The notes under the pieces were generated by a model. That model saw only the letters and a program-made list of their open reading frames with translations. It had not been told where the DNA came from and did not search any database. Shown in pieces: positions 1 to 7,381 of a DNA stretch of 12,422 nucleotides. Each line of letters begins with the position of its first letter. The first letter of the stretch is position 1. The position numbers and the translations under genes were made by a program. This DNA is from JBKEDH01 sp047975295 (lineage in GTDB: Bacteria; Bacteroidota; Bacteroidia; Flavobacteriales; Flavobacteriaceae), in NCBI GenBank assembly GCA_047975295.1, contig JBKEDH010000010.1, positions 1 through 12,422 on the forward strand. Reading direction: 5' to 3'.

Positions 1-341
1 CGTTATTGCATTATTTCACTTGGATTTTTATGCTTATCTTGCCTTTGGCAATGGCCTCACAATTTGGAGAAATTGCCGTAAAAATATCACAAAAAGTAGG
101 CGGCAATATCCAAGATTGGATTGTATGGCTATCCATTCCGTTTTCCATGGCGGTTATGTGGGTATTTTTCACCATGAACCGAATTGGCCGGGTAGGCGAA
201 AACCCCTTTGAAGGTTCGGCAAACGATGTGCCTATTTCGGCCATTGCTAGAGGTATTGAAATTGATATGCGCCAAAATTTGGGTGAAAGCGAAAATGAAA
301 TTCCTAAACCTTTTGAAATGCGCAACGACGTGCAGATGTAG
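1..341 (+). CDS. Bestrophin-family ion channel, C-terminal part (5' end outside window)
   Basis: This is the last 112 or so residues of a membrane protein that begins left of the window; the first full codon is at position 3 and the stop is TAG at 339-341. The visible part has two hydrophobic segments, one starting FTWIFMLILPLAMA and one around WIVWLSIPFSMAVMWVFF. They are followed by a conserved tail with NPFEG, NDVP and IEIDMRQNLGE. That tail is typical of bacterial bestrophin-like proteins (RFP-TM/UPF0187 family), which form pentameric chloride or cation channels in the inner membrane. The family call rests on the NPFEG-ANDVP-type tail; ion selectivity cannot be judged because the pore region is missing. 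A TTG at position 6 is in frame but is only an internal leucine codon. The gene converges on the GlmU-like gene, with 53 bases between the stop codons and no clear terminator hairpin there. Confidence 0.8.
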   Translation, partial: LLHYFTWIFMLILPLAMASQFGEIAVKISQKVGGNIQDWIVWLSIPFSMAVMWVFFTMNRIGRVGENPFEGSANDVPISAIARGIEIDMRQNLGESENEIPKPFEMRNDVQM

Positions 342-394
342 AAAATAATTTAAACCAGTATTATCCTTACCGAATACAACATGCAAGATAAAGC

Positions 395-1570
395 TTAGCT
401 GTGCCTATATATTTTGGTTTCTTCAAAAACATACTCCAAAATGGTCTTTTCCTTATCGGTAAATTCCAAACCACGTCGTGCATATACTGCAGCTACAACC
501 TCAAATGCTTTTTTGGGCAAATAAGTTGTAAATCCGTTACTCCCTCCCCAGCTAAAACTAGGAATGAAATTTCTAGGGTAACCACTACCAAAAACATTAG
601 CATTAACCCCCACTACAGTACCGGTATTAAACATGGTGTTAATACCACATTTACTGTGGTCTCCCATTATTAATCCACAAAATTGAAGCCCTGTTTTAGC
701 AAAACTTTCAGCAGGATAATGCCACAACCTAACCTCGGCATAATTGTTTTTTAAGTTTGAGCTATTGGTATCGGCTCCTAAATTGCACCACTCGCCCACA
801 ACCGAATCGCCTAAATAGCCTTCGTGCCCTTTGTTTGAATTAGCAAACAAAACAGTATTTTTAATCTCGCCACCCACCTTACAATAGGGTCCAACCGTAG
901 TAGCTCCATATATTTTAGAACCCATTTTAACCACAGCATTATCGCACAGGGCAAATGGTCCACGAATTAAGGAACCTTCCATAACCAAAGTATTTTTTCC
1001 TATATAAATAGGTCCTGTCGATGCGTTTAATGTGGTAAATTCCAAACTGGCACCTTCTTCAATAAAAATATTCTCGGGGGCAACTACATTGTTACTAGAT
1101 GAAATAGGTTGCGAAACCCGCCCCTTGGTCAATAAATTAAAATCTTCCTGAATAGCTTCGTCATTTCTGGAAAAAATATCCCAAGTATTTTCAATTTTAA
1201 TAACATCACCATTAAACTCCAAGGCTTCGTAAGCATCGAAGTCGATATCTTCTTGGGTATTTTGTGTATAAAACGCAATAACATCTTCGTCTTTAAAAAC
1301 AGCTTGGTTTTCCTGTAAATCCTTAACAATTTCCACAAGCTCCGGATTAGGCAAAAAAGAAGCATTGATCATGACATTCTCTGCCAGTTCGACCATAGGA
1401 TATTTCTCTGCCAGATAATCTTCGGTTACACTTGTGGTTGTGGTATCCAAAAAGGTTTCCCATTTTTCACGAATGGTCAACACCCCTACTCTAATATCGG
1501 CAACCGGACGTGTAAACGTAAACGGCAAGAGATTATTCCTAAAAGGACCATCGAAAAGAATGTAATTCAT
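395..1570 (-). CDS. GlmU-like protein: degenerate sugar nucleotidyltransferase domain plus left-handed beta-helix
   Basis: A 391-residue protein from the ATG at 1570; a TTG two codons upstream (1576) is also open but less likely. Residues 1-150 resemble the N-terminal half of the Bacteroidota 'GlmU family' / NTP_transf_4 proteins (opening MNYILFDG, then FTFTRPVADIRVGVLTIREKW). They lack the usual G-x-G-T/S-R-M nucleotide-binding loop of GlmU and RmlA. Residues about 160-340 carry hexapeptide-repeat sequence (IYIGKNTLVMEGSLIRGP and similar), predicting a left-handed beta-helix. The stretch GHEGYLGDS (248-256) followed by NLGADT (263-268) lines up with the GlmU acetyltransferase signature AGHLTYLGD...NIGAGT, so His249 matches the catalytic histidine of GlmU. 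Acyl transfer to a sugar or sugar nucleotide in envelope precursor synthesis is therefore plausible but inferred. The gene lies downstream of rpmE2, behind a strong terminator, so it probably has its own promoter. Confidence 0.85.
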   Translation of the reverse strand: MNYILFDGPFRNNLLPFTFTRPVADIRVGVLTIREKWETFLDTTTTSVTEDYLAEKYPMVELAENVMINASFLPNPELVEIVKDLQENQAVFKDEDVIAFYTQNTQEDIDFDAYEALEFNGDVIKIENTWDIFSRNDEAIQEDFNLLTKGRVSQPISSSNNVVAPENIFIEEGASLEFTTLNASTGPIYIGKNTLVMEGSLIRGPFALCDNAVVKMGSKIYGATTVGPYCKVGGEIKNTVLFANSNKGHEGYLGDSVVGEWCNLGADTNSSNLKNNYAEVRLWHYPAESFAKTGLQFCGLIMGDHSKCGINTMFNTGTVVGVNANVFGSGYPRNFIPSFSWGGSNGFTTYLPKKAFEVVAAVYARRGLEFTDKEKTILEYVFEETKIYRHS

Positions 1571-1591
1571 AGCCAAAAACTTAAATTATTG

Positions 1592-1621
1592 AGGTTTAAA
1601 AAGTTATTTTCTTTTAAACCT
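1592..1621. other. Stem-loop in the leader of the GlmU-like gene
   Basis: A perfect 10-bp inverted repeat, AGGTTTAAAA (1592-1601) and TTTTAAACCT (1612-1621), flanks a 10-base loop. On the minus strand it lies in the predicted 5' leader, ending 21 bases before the ATG at 1570, and close to the expected transcript start, so it could be a stabilising 5' stem-loop. Read on the plus strand it is followed by a run of T (1621-1626) and has the shape of an intrinsic terminator, although no plus-strand gene ends there. The stem is mostly A-T, so its stability is modest. Confidence 0.5.
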
Positions 1622-1635
1622 TTTTTATATATTTT

Positions 1636-1643
1636 CAAATATA
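1636..1643 (-). promoter_or_regulatory. Putative -7 box of the GlmU-like gene promoter
   Basis: On the minus strand this reads TATATTTG, an exact match to the TAnnTTTG -7 element known for Bacteroidota. The nearest TTG for a -33 element (1659-1661) gives a spacer of only 15 bases, shorter than usual, and falls in the T-run of the upstream rpmE2 terminator. The predicted transcript would start near 1629 and have a leader of about 60 bases. The match is by motif only. Confidence 0.5.
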
Positions 1644-1659
1644 GTACAGTTAAGGCTAC

Positions 1660-1694
1660 AAAAAAAGCCTTCATAGCAATTTATGAAGGCTTTT
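1660..1694 (-). terminator. Intrinsic terminator of rpmE2
   Basis: A perfect 13-bp stem (AAAAGCCTTCATA at 1663-1675 with TATGAAGGCTTTT at 1682-1694) encloses a 6-base loop. On the minus strand it is followed by seven T (the A-run at 1660-1666). It starts 20 bases after the rpmE2 stop codon, the expected place, and separates rpmE2 from the GlmU-like gene. Because the stem ends in A/T tracts on both sides it could work weakly in the other direction too. Confidence 0.9.
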
Positions 1695-1714
1695 AAATAT
1701 AAGGCTTACTAAAT

Positions 1715-1969
1715 TTATTTTTTACTAAACTTAGCATATTTATTTTTAAATTTATCAATACGACCAGCCGTATCTACCAATTTGGATTTACCGGTATAAT
1801 AAGGGTGAGAGGTTCTCGAAATCTCCATTTTTATAAGTGGATACTCAACGCCATCTACTTCCAAAGTTTCATTTGTAACTGCTGTAGATTTTGTTAAAAA
1901 AACATCGTCGTTAGACATGTCTTTAAATGCTACTATTCTATAATTTTCTGGATGTATGTCTTTTTTCAT
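1715..1969 (-). CDS. rpmE2: 50S ribosomal protein L31, type B
   Basis: An 84-residue protein starting MKKDIHPENYR, with the L31 core SHPYYTGKSKLVDTAGR (residues 54-70) followed by IDKF. L31 sits on the central protuberance of the large subunit and helps bridge it to the small subunit. The zinc-binding cysteines of type A L31 are absent, which marks this as the zinc-independent type B form, the usual one in Bacteroidota. The start is the ATG at 1969; a TTG at 1993 extends the frame by eight residues but lies within a few bases of the predicted transcript start. The gene is divergent from the DUF4199 gene, has a clear promoter upstream and a strong terminator downstream, so it looks monocistronic. 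No Zur-like operator is evident. Confidence 0.97.
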   Translation of the reverse strand: MKKDIHPENYRIVAFKDMSNDDVFLTKSTAVTNETLEVDGVEYPLIKMEISRTSHPYYTGKSKLVDTAGRIDKFKNKYAKFSKK

Positions 1970-2004
1970 CGCGTAAAGCTTTAATTCTTTCAATTTTCGA
2001 AGTG

Positions 2005-2034
2005 CAAAAATAAGTATTTTTTATAATTCTACAA
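2005..2034 (-). promoter_or_regulatory. Promoter of rpmE2 (TTG / TATTTTTG)
   Basis: On the minus strand, TTG at 2034-2032 is followed after 19 bases by TATTTTTG (2012-2005). This fits the Bacteroidota sigma-A consensus TTG-N17-23-TAnnTTTG. Transcription would start near 1998, giving a leader of roughly 30 bases before the ATG at 1969. It is the best promoter match in the window. Confidence 0.75.
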
Positions 2035-2078
2035 TATTTTTTTAGATTTTATTTTTAATTTTTACCGTAACAATTTTG

Positions 2079-2086
2079 TACTTTTG
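2079..2086 (+). promoter_or_regulatory. Putative -7 box for the DUF4199 gene
   Basis: TACTTTTG matches the Bacteroidota TAnnTTTG -7 element and lies 39 bases before the ATG at 2126, a suitable distance. No clean TTG is seen at the -33 position; the region there is T-rich (around 2055-2063). It would serve the DUF4199 gene and possibly the genes after it, divergently from the rpmE2 promoter. Confidence 0.6.
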
Positions 2087-2125
2087 AACACTAACCATAA
2101 TAACTAATCGAAAAATATATTCATA

Positions 2126-2656
2126 ATGGAAAAATCTACGAAATCCATAGCCATTAACTATGGTCTTTATTTGGGAATCCTCTTAGTACTATTTACCATT
2201 GTCGCCTACATTGTCGATTTAGAGTTGATGATTAACATGTGGGCTGGCATTATCATGTTTATAGGTGTCATAATTATTGGTATTGTATCTGTTGCCAAGG
2301 TTAAGCAAGTACAAGGAGGATATGCCTCATTTAAAGAAGCCTTTACTGCATTTTTTATTACTCTTATTATTGGTCTGTTGATAAGCGGAGTGGTTTCTTT
2401 TTTACTTTTCAATATTATCGATACTGAGGCTGCCGAAATCTTAAAAGAAAAAAATATAGCCAACACCGTGGAACGCTTAAAAAGTTTTAATGTACCCAAC
2501 GAAGCTATTTCGGAAACAGTAACACAAATGGAGACTACAGATCAATATTCAATAGGCAATGTATTCTTAGCCCTGGGCATACAAACCATTCTTTTTAGTA
2601 TTATTGGCTTAATAGTGGCTGCCGCCATGAAAAAAAATAACCCAAACGCCAATTAA
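2126..2656 (+). CDS. DUF4199 family four-helix membrane protein
   Basis: A 176-residue protein with four predicted membrane helices at about 11-30, 37-57, 73-97 and 145-168. The sequence between helices 2 and 3, VKQVQGGYASFKEAF (58-72), is the kind of conserved loop found in the DUF4199 family, which is common in Bacteroidota. Between helices 3 and 4 there is a hydrophilic segment of about 45 residues (98-144) rich in charged residues, and the tail is basic then Asn-rich (MKKNNPNAN). The biochemical function of this family is unknown. The gene lies 45 bases upstream of a GT2 glycosyltransferase on the same strand; this neighbourhood suggests, but does not prove, a link to envelope glycolipid synthesis. 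The ATG at 2126 is the natural start, preceded by an A-rich stretch rather than a Shine-Dalgarno sequence. Confidence 0.85.
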   Translation: MEKSTKSIAINYGLYLGILLVLFTIVAYIVDLELMINMWAGIIMFIGVIIIGIVSVAKVKQVQGGYASFKEAFTAFFITLIIGLLISGVVSFLLFNIIDTEAAEILKEKNIANTVERLKSFNVPNEAISETVTQMETTDQYSIGNVFLALGIQTILFSIIGLIVAAAMKKNNPNAN

Positions 2657-2662
2657 TTTCAG

Positions 2663-2670
2663 TATTTTTG
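2663..2670 (+). promoter_or_regulatory. Possible internal -7 box before the glycosyltransferase gene
   Basis: TATTTTTG in the 45-base gap after the DUF4199 gene matches TAnnTTTG and sits 31 bases before the ATG at 2702. There is no obvious TTG at the -33 position, which would fall inside the end of the DUF4199 gene. In AT-rich DNA such a box can occur by chance, so this is a tentative call. Confidence 0.4.
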
Positions 2671-2701
2671 GAATCTCGAAAGAAAATATTGAACATTTTA
2701 A

Positions 2702-3652
2702 ATGGATATATCTGTAGTTATACCCCTACTTAACGAACAGGATTCTTTAAAGGAATTACACGAATGGATTGTAAAAGTGATGCAATCCAATCGCTTTTCG
2801 TACGAAATCATTTTTATAGACGATGGCAGTACCGACCAGTCTTGGCGTGAAATATGCAAACTATCCAAAAGTAATCCCCATATAAAAGGCATACGCTTTT
2901 TAAAAAACTTTGGTAAATCGCAAGCGTTACATGCCGGTTTCGATAAAGCACAAGGCCATGTTGTTATTACCATGGATGCCGATTTACAAGACAGTCCCAA
3001 CGAAATGCCGGAACTGTACAACATGATTGTAAACGATAATTACGATCTTGTTTCAGGATGGAAAAAAAAGCGTTACGACTCGGTAATTACCAAAAACCTA
3101 CCTTCAAAACTCTTTAATTGGGCAGCACGAAAAACATCGGGGGTTAAACTAAACGATTTTAACTGCGGATTAAAAGCTTACAAAAACACTGTGATTAAAC
3201 ATATCGATGTTAACGGCGAAATGCACCGCTATATACCCGTACTTGCCAAAAATGCCGGATTCACCAAAATTGGCGAAAAAGTGGTACAGCACCAAGCCCG
3301 AAAACATGGTACAACTAAATTTGGAATAGAACGCTTTATACATGGCTTTCTCGATTTAATAACCATTTGGTTTTTATCACGGTTCGGCAAACGCCCCATG
3401 CATTTGTTCGGTGCCTTAGGTGTTATTATGCTTATTGTTGGCTTTGCTTTTTCCCTGTACCTTGGTATAGATAAGCTGTTTCTTAACCCGGATGGCCGGC
3501 TAATTACCCAACGCCCTCAGTTTTACATAGCTCTTGTAACCATGATTATTGGCACCCAGTTCTTTGTTGCTGGCTTTTTAGGCGAAATTATCTTACGCAC
3601 AAAACCCGACAAAAAACGTTATTTAATTAAAGATGAATTGAATTTTAATTAA
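2702..3652 (+). CDS. GT2 glycosyltransferase, DPM1/GtrB-like, with two C-terminal membrane helices
   Basis: A 316-residue family 2 glycosyltransferase. The N-terminal GT-A domain opens with MDISVVIPLLNEQDSL and has the nucleotide-binding DDGS at 40-43. The metal-binding and catalytic DADLQD is at 92-97, HRYIP at 175-179, and an R-x-x-G-x-x-K-type motif (RKHGTTK) at 200-206. Two membrane helices follow at about 233-255 and 273-298, ending in a basic tail. This layout is that of the polyprenyl-phosphate glycosyltransferases GtrB, ArnC and DPM1, which move a sugar from a nucleotide donor onto undecaprenyl phosphate at the inner face of the membrane. Donor sugar cannot be assigned. The gene follows DUF4199 and precedes a phosphohexomutase, which could help supply its donor; that link is inference. 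Confidence 0.92.
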   Translation: MDISVVIPLLNEQDSLKELHEWIVKVMQSNRFSYEIIFIDDGSTDQSWREICKLSKSNPHIKGIRFLKNFGKSQALHAGFDKAQGHVVITMDADLQDSPNEMPELYNMIVNDNYDLVSGWKKKRYDSVITKNLPSKLFNWAARKTSGVKLNDFNCGLKAYKNTVIKHIDVNGEMHRYIPVLAKNAGFTKIGEKVVQHQARKHGTTKFGIERFIHGFLDLITIWFLSRFGKRPMHLFGALGVIMLIVGFAFSLYLGIDKLFLNPDGRLITQRPQFYIALVTMIIGTQFFVAGFLGEIILRTKPDKKRYLIKDELNFN

Positions 3653-3744
3653 TATCTTTATAAGACTGAAATATTTGCGATTTCTACCACAAAGAAACAT
3701 CTATTTCACCGGCATATTTTACAACTACTTTTTTAAAAAATATT

Positions 3745-5475
3745 ATGATACACATTGAACCAAAAATCTTAGATCGCATCAACACATGGCTAACCCCTAC
3801 TTTTGATGATGAAACCCAAACATTTATAAAAAACAGTATTGCTAATAACCCAAAGGATATACAAGAAAGTTTTTATAAAGATCTAGAGTTTGGTACAGGT
3901 GGAATGCGTGGTATAATGGGCGTTGGAACCAACCGGATCAATAAATACACACTTGGCAAAAGCACCCAAGGTTTAAGCAATTATTTAAACAAAACCTATC
4001 CTAACGAAACACCTAAAGCCGTAATAGCCTACGATTGCAGACACAACAGTAAAACCTTGGCAAAAATAGTTGCCAATGTCTTTTCTGCCAATGGCATACA
4101 GGTTTATCTATTTGAAGATTTACGTCCAACTCCCGAATTGTCGTTTGCCGTAAGGTATTTAAACTGCCATTGCGGCATTGTTTTAACGGCATCGCATAAT
4201 CCACCGGAATATAACGGTTACAAAGTGTATTGGCAAGATGGCGGACAAATAGTCCCACCGCAGGATACCGAAATCGTAAACACAATAAACAACTTGGATT
4301 ACAGTAACATCAAGTTTAAAGCCAATCCGGATTTAATTGAGTATATAGACGAAGATGTCGATAAAGCCTTTATAACCGAATCGGTAAAAAATGGAAGCAT
4401 TGCTGCTTTACAAGCAGCCAAGGACAACTTTAAAATTGTATTTACCTCATTGCACGGCACATCGATAACTGCCGTACCCGAAACCTTAAAACGTGCCGGG
4501 TTTAACCAAGTACATATTGTTGAAGAACAAGCAGTTCCCAATGGCGATTTTCCAACGGTAAAATCGCCAAATCCAGAAGAACCGGCCGCTTTAAAAATGG
4601 CTTTGGAATTGGCCGAAAAAATAGATGCCGATATTGTTATAGGCACCGATCCCGATTGTGACCGCTTAGGGATTGCCGTTCGCAACCACGACAACAAATT
4701 ACAATTAATGAACGGTAACCAAACCATGGTTATGATGACCGATTTCTTATTAAAACAATGGCAATTGAACGGAAAATTAAAGAACAAGGAGTTTATTGCT
4801 TCGACCATAGTTTCTACTCCTATGATAAACAAAATTGCCGCTTCCTATAATGTTGACAGTAAAATTGTTTTAACCGGTTTTAAATGGATTGCCAAGCTAA
4901 TTAAGGACCATACCGAATTAAATTTTGTGGGTGGCGGCGAAGAAAGTTTTGGTTATATGGTAGGCGATTTTGTTCGCGATAAAGATGCCGTAACCGCTAC
5001 CCTATTGGCCTGTGATATTGCGGCCCATGCCAAAGCCAATGGCAGTTCTTTTTTTAATGAGCTTATAAAACTTTATGTAACGCACGGTTTTTACAAAGAA
5101 AAATTAGTATCGCTTACCAAAAAAGGGATTGAAGGAGCCGAAGAAATCAAACAAATGATGGTCGATGCACGCGAAAATCCACTTTCAATTATTAATGGTT
5201 CCAAAGTGGTAAAAATTGAAGATTACCAGTCTTCAAAATCTAAAAACTTAATTACCGGAACAGAAACCAACATCGATATACCAAAATCGAACGTTTTGAT
5301 TTATTATACCGAAGACGGTAGTCAAATTGCTTTAAGGCCAAGCGGAACAGAACCCAAAATAAAATTTTATGTAAGTGTAAATACAACGCTGGACAATGTG
5401 GCAGACTTTAAACAAACGGAACAAAAATTGGACAACAAAGCTGAAACCATTTTAAGGGACATGAATCTTATTTAA
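3745..5475 (+). CDS. Phospho-sugar mutase (phosphoglucomutase/phosphomannomutase, alpha-D-phosphohexomutase family)
   Basis: A 576-residue enzyme that interconverts hexose 1-phosphate and 6-phosphate, most likely glucose. All four family signatures are present. These are the phosphoserine loop TASHNP (148-153, active Ser150), the metal loop GTDPDCDR (300-307, with Asp302, 304 and 306), the sugar-recognition loop GEESFG (398-403), and the phosphate-binding loop RPSGTEPKIK (531-540). The early GTGGMRGIMG segment (50-59) and the length are typical of the long PgcA/PGM2-type subgroup rather than the shorter bacterial GlmM/AlgC forms. Substrate could be glucose, mannose or both. The 92-base gap after the glycosyltransferase holds only weak promoter-like sequence (TATCTTTA at 3653). 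The stop codon overlaps the next start by one base (TAATG, 5473-5477), pointing to translational coupling with the ABC exporter. Confidence 0.95.
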   Translation: MIHIEPKILDRINTWLTPTFDDETQTFIKNSIANNPKDIQESFYKDLEFGTGGMRGIMGVGTNRINKYTLGKSTQGLSNYLNKTYPNETPKAVIAYDCRHNSKTLAKIVANVFSANGIQVYLFEDLRPTPELSFAVRYLNCHCGIVLTASHNPPEYNGYKVYWQDGGQIVPPQDTEIVNTINNLDYSNIKFKANPDLIEYIDEDVDKAFITESVKNGSIAALQAAKDNFKIVFTSLHGTSITAVPETLKRAGFNQVHIVEEQAVPNGDFPTVKSPNPEEPAALKMALELAEKIDADIVIGTDPDCDRLGIAVRNHDNKLQLMNGNQTMVMMTDFLLKQWQLNGKLKNKEFIASTIVSTPMINKIAASYNVDSKIVLTGFKWIAKLIKDHTELNFVGGGEESFGYMVGDFVRDKDAVTATLLACDIAAHAKANGSSFFNELIKLYVTHGFYKEKLVSLTKKGIEGAEEIKQMMVDARENPLSIINGSKVVKIEDYQSSKSKNLITGTETNIDIPKSNVLIYYTEDGSQIALRPSGTEPKIKFYVSVNTTLDNVADFKQTEQKLDNKAETILRDMNLI

Positions 5476-7301
5476 TGAGCAATTTTTCCAACATTTTAAA
5501 ATACGCTGTTCCGTACAAAAAATTGGCAATAGGACATATTGTTTCCAATGTGTTCTACGCTTTGTTCGGGACCCTATCGTTTATTGCATTAATACCTATG
5601 CTCGATATTTTATTCGAGAAAAAAGACGAGATAACACAAATAACAAAGCCCGTTTACCAAGGTATAACCAACTTAAAAGATTATTACAAGGATTTTTTAG
5701 CTTACCATGTTAACCAATACGCCGAAAACGACCCGCAAAAAGCATTAATCTTGGTCGTAACCCTTATTATTTCGTTGTTCTTATTAAAAAATATCTTTGG
5801 TTATTTAGCCAATTATTTTATGGTATTTTTACGAAATGGTGTAGTAAGAGATTTACGAAATGCCGTTTACACCAAAACCATAGAATTACCGCTTTCATAC
5901 TTCTCCGAACAGAAAAAAGGCGATATTATGTCTCGAGTAACTAACGATGTTGCCACATTACAATACTCGATGCTTCCTGTATTGGAACTTATTGCCCGCG
6001 AACCGTTAATGATTATCTTTACCTTGATAGGCATGGTTATCCTTAGTCCAAAACTTACTGTTTTCGTATTTATTTTTATCCCTATTTCGGGTATTATCAT
6101 TTCAAAAATAGGAAAAAGTTTGAAACGAAAATCAGATCGTGTCCAGAACGAACAAGGTGTTATTCTTTCTACTTTAGAGGAAACCTTAACAGGGCTTCGC
6201 ATTATAAAAGGGTTTAACGCCCAGAATAAGTTTATCAATAAATTTAAGGATTCGTCAAACCGATTTTACAACTTTTCAAACAAACTGCTAAACCGCCAAA
6301 ATTTGGCATCTCCCGTTAGCGAGTTTTTGGGTATTTTGGTTATTGCCATTTTATTAGGGTACGGCGGACAGTTGGTTCTGGTAGATAATTCGTTAGATGG
6401 CGCTTCATTTATAACTTTTATGGGATTAGCCTACAATATTATGGTTCCGGCAAAGGCCATTTCGAAAGGACTTTACAATATTAAACAGGGTAATGCTGCC
6501 GCAGAACGTATTCAAGAAATCATTGATACCCCTAACCCTTTAAAAGACAAAGAAAATGCTGTTAACAAAACAGATTTCACCTCTAAAATTGAGTTTAAAA
6601 ATGTATCGTTCAAGTATGAAGATGATTACGTACTGAAAAACTTTTCATTAACTATTCCCAAAGGAAAAACAATAGCATTAGTGGGGCAATCGGGCAGTGG
6701 AAAATCAACCATTGCCAATTTAATAACCCGCTTTTACGATGTTACCAAAGGTGACATTTTAATTGACGGTACCAATATTACAGATTTAACCACAGCCTCT
6801 TTAAGAAACCAATTGGGCATTGTAACCCAAGATGCTATTTTATTTAACGATTCCATTAAAAACAACCTTAAATTGGGCAATGAAACCGCTACTGACGATA
6901 ATGTAATCGAAGCCTTAAAAATAGCTAATGCTTGGGAATTTGTAAAGGAACTTCCCGAAGGCATCAATACCAATATTGGCGATGCGGGAAATAAATTATC
7001 CGGTGGACAAAAACAACGATTAAGTATTGCCCGTGCCGTACTTAAAAGCCCGCCCATTATGGTATTGGACGAAGCCACATCAGCTCTCGACACCGAAAGC
7101 GAACGCTTGGTACAAATAGCTTTGGAAAATATGATGAAAAATCGAACTTCCATCGTTATTGCCCATCGATTATCGACTATACAAAATGCCGACGAAATTG
7201 TTGTACTCAATAAAGGAGAAATTGTAGAGCAGGGTAAACACAGCGAACTTATAGCACAAAAAGGCGTTTACCATAAACTGGTTGAAATGCAGTCTTTTTA
7301 G
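5475..7301 (+). CDS. MsbA-like ABC exporter (fused permease and ATPase)
   Basis: A 608-residue half-transporter that would act as a dimer in the inner membrane. The N-terminal type IV permease domain (about 1-340) has hydrophobic helices near 20-45, 90-118, 168-210 and 283-330, with the YFSEQKKGDIMSRVTNDV coupling region at 142-159. The ATPase domain has Walker A GQSGSGKST (404-412), Q-loop Gln452, signature LSGGQ (508-512), Walker B IMVLDE (528-533), D-loop SALD (536-539) and switch His564, so it appears fully active. The family exports lipid A precursors, other lipids or drugs; MsbA-type lipid or glycolipid export fits its place behind glycosyltransferase and mutase genes, but the substrate is inferred. 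A first extracytoplasmic loop of about 45 residues (46-90) is longer than in E. coli MsbA as I recall it. It converges on the EEP gene with 69 bases between the stop codons. Confidence 0.93.
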   Translation: MSNFSNILKYAVPYKKLAIGHIVSNVFYALFGTLSFIALIPMLDILFEKKDEITQITKPVYQGITNLKDYYKDFLAYHVNQYAENDPQKALILVVTLIISLFLLKNIFGYLANYFMVFLRNGVVRDLRNAVYTKTIELPLSYFSEQKKGDIMSRVTNDVATLQYSMLPVLELIAREPLMIIFTLIGMVILSPKLTVFVFIFIPISGIIISKIGKSLKRKSDRVQNEQGVILSTLEETLTGLRIIKGFNAQNKFINKFKDSSNRFYNFSNKLLNRQNLASPVSEFLGILVIAILLGYGGQLVLVDNSLDGASFITFMGLAYNIMVPAKAISKGLYNIKQGNAAAERIQEIIDTPNPLKDKENAVNKTDFTSKIEFKNVSFKYEDDYVLKNFSLTIPKGKTIALVGQSGSGKSTIANLITRFYDVTKGDILIDGTNITDLTTASLRNQLGIVTQDAILFNDSIKNNLKLGNETATDDNVIEALKIANAWEFVKELPEGINTNIGDAGNKLSGGQKQRLSIARAVLKSPPIMVLDEATSALDTESERLVQIALENMMKNRTSIVIAHRLSTIQNADEIVVLNKGEIVEQGKHSELIAQKGVYHKLVEMQSF

Positions 7302-7354
7302 GCTTTAACATCTAACTTTTTCTGAATTTTTGGGTTTTCGGCTTTCAGGCCGTA

Positions 7355-7381
7355 TAACTTTGTACCAACCTCACAAAGTTA
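7355..7381. repeat. Inverted repeat at a convergent gene junction
   Basis: TAACTTTGT (7355-7363) and ACAAAGTTA (7373-7381) form a perfect 9-bp stem with a 9-base loop, spanning the stop codon of the EEP gene between two converging genes. There is no T-run after it on either strand, so it is not a typical intrinsic terminator, though it might shape the 3' end of either transcript. The left arm also contains TAACTTTG, a match to the -7 promoter box, pointing into the EEP gene antisense. Confidence 0.4.

Noticed and set aside
342..394. Terminator between the bestrophin and GlmU-like genes
   Set aside because: No stem of useful length followed by a T-run was found in the 53-base gap.
1571..1576. 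TTG start two codons upstream of the GlmU-like ATG
   Set aside because: The ATG at 1570 gives the expected MNYILFDG opening; the TTG adds only Met-Ala with no supporting ribosome site.
1970..1993. TTG start extending L31 by eight residues
   Set aside because: Type B L31 proteins begin MKKDIHP-like, and the TTG lies within a few bases of the predicted transcription start.
3653..3744. Promoter for the phosphohexomutase gene (TATCTTTA at 3653, TATTTTAC near 3715)
   Set aside because: Neither matches TAnnTTTG exactly and no TTG is properly spaced; reading from upstream is as likely.
4299..4832. Minus-strand open frame of 177 codons inside the phosphohexomutase gene
   Set aside because: It lies fully antisense to a gene with all family motifs, has low-complexity Ser/Ile-rich sequence, and resembles no protein family; it is a shadow frame.
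6734..7210. Minus-strand open frame of 158 codons inside the ABC exporter ATPase domain
   Set aside because: Antisense to conserved Walker A, signature and Walker B sequence; the composition is that of a mirrored coding frame with no recognisable domain.
7339..7352. CGGC-TTTCAG-GCCG as a terminator for the ABC exporter
   Set aside because: The stem is only four base pairs and no T-run follows on the plus strand; on the minus strand it is followed by A, not T.
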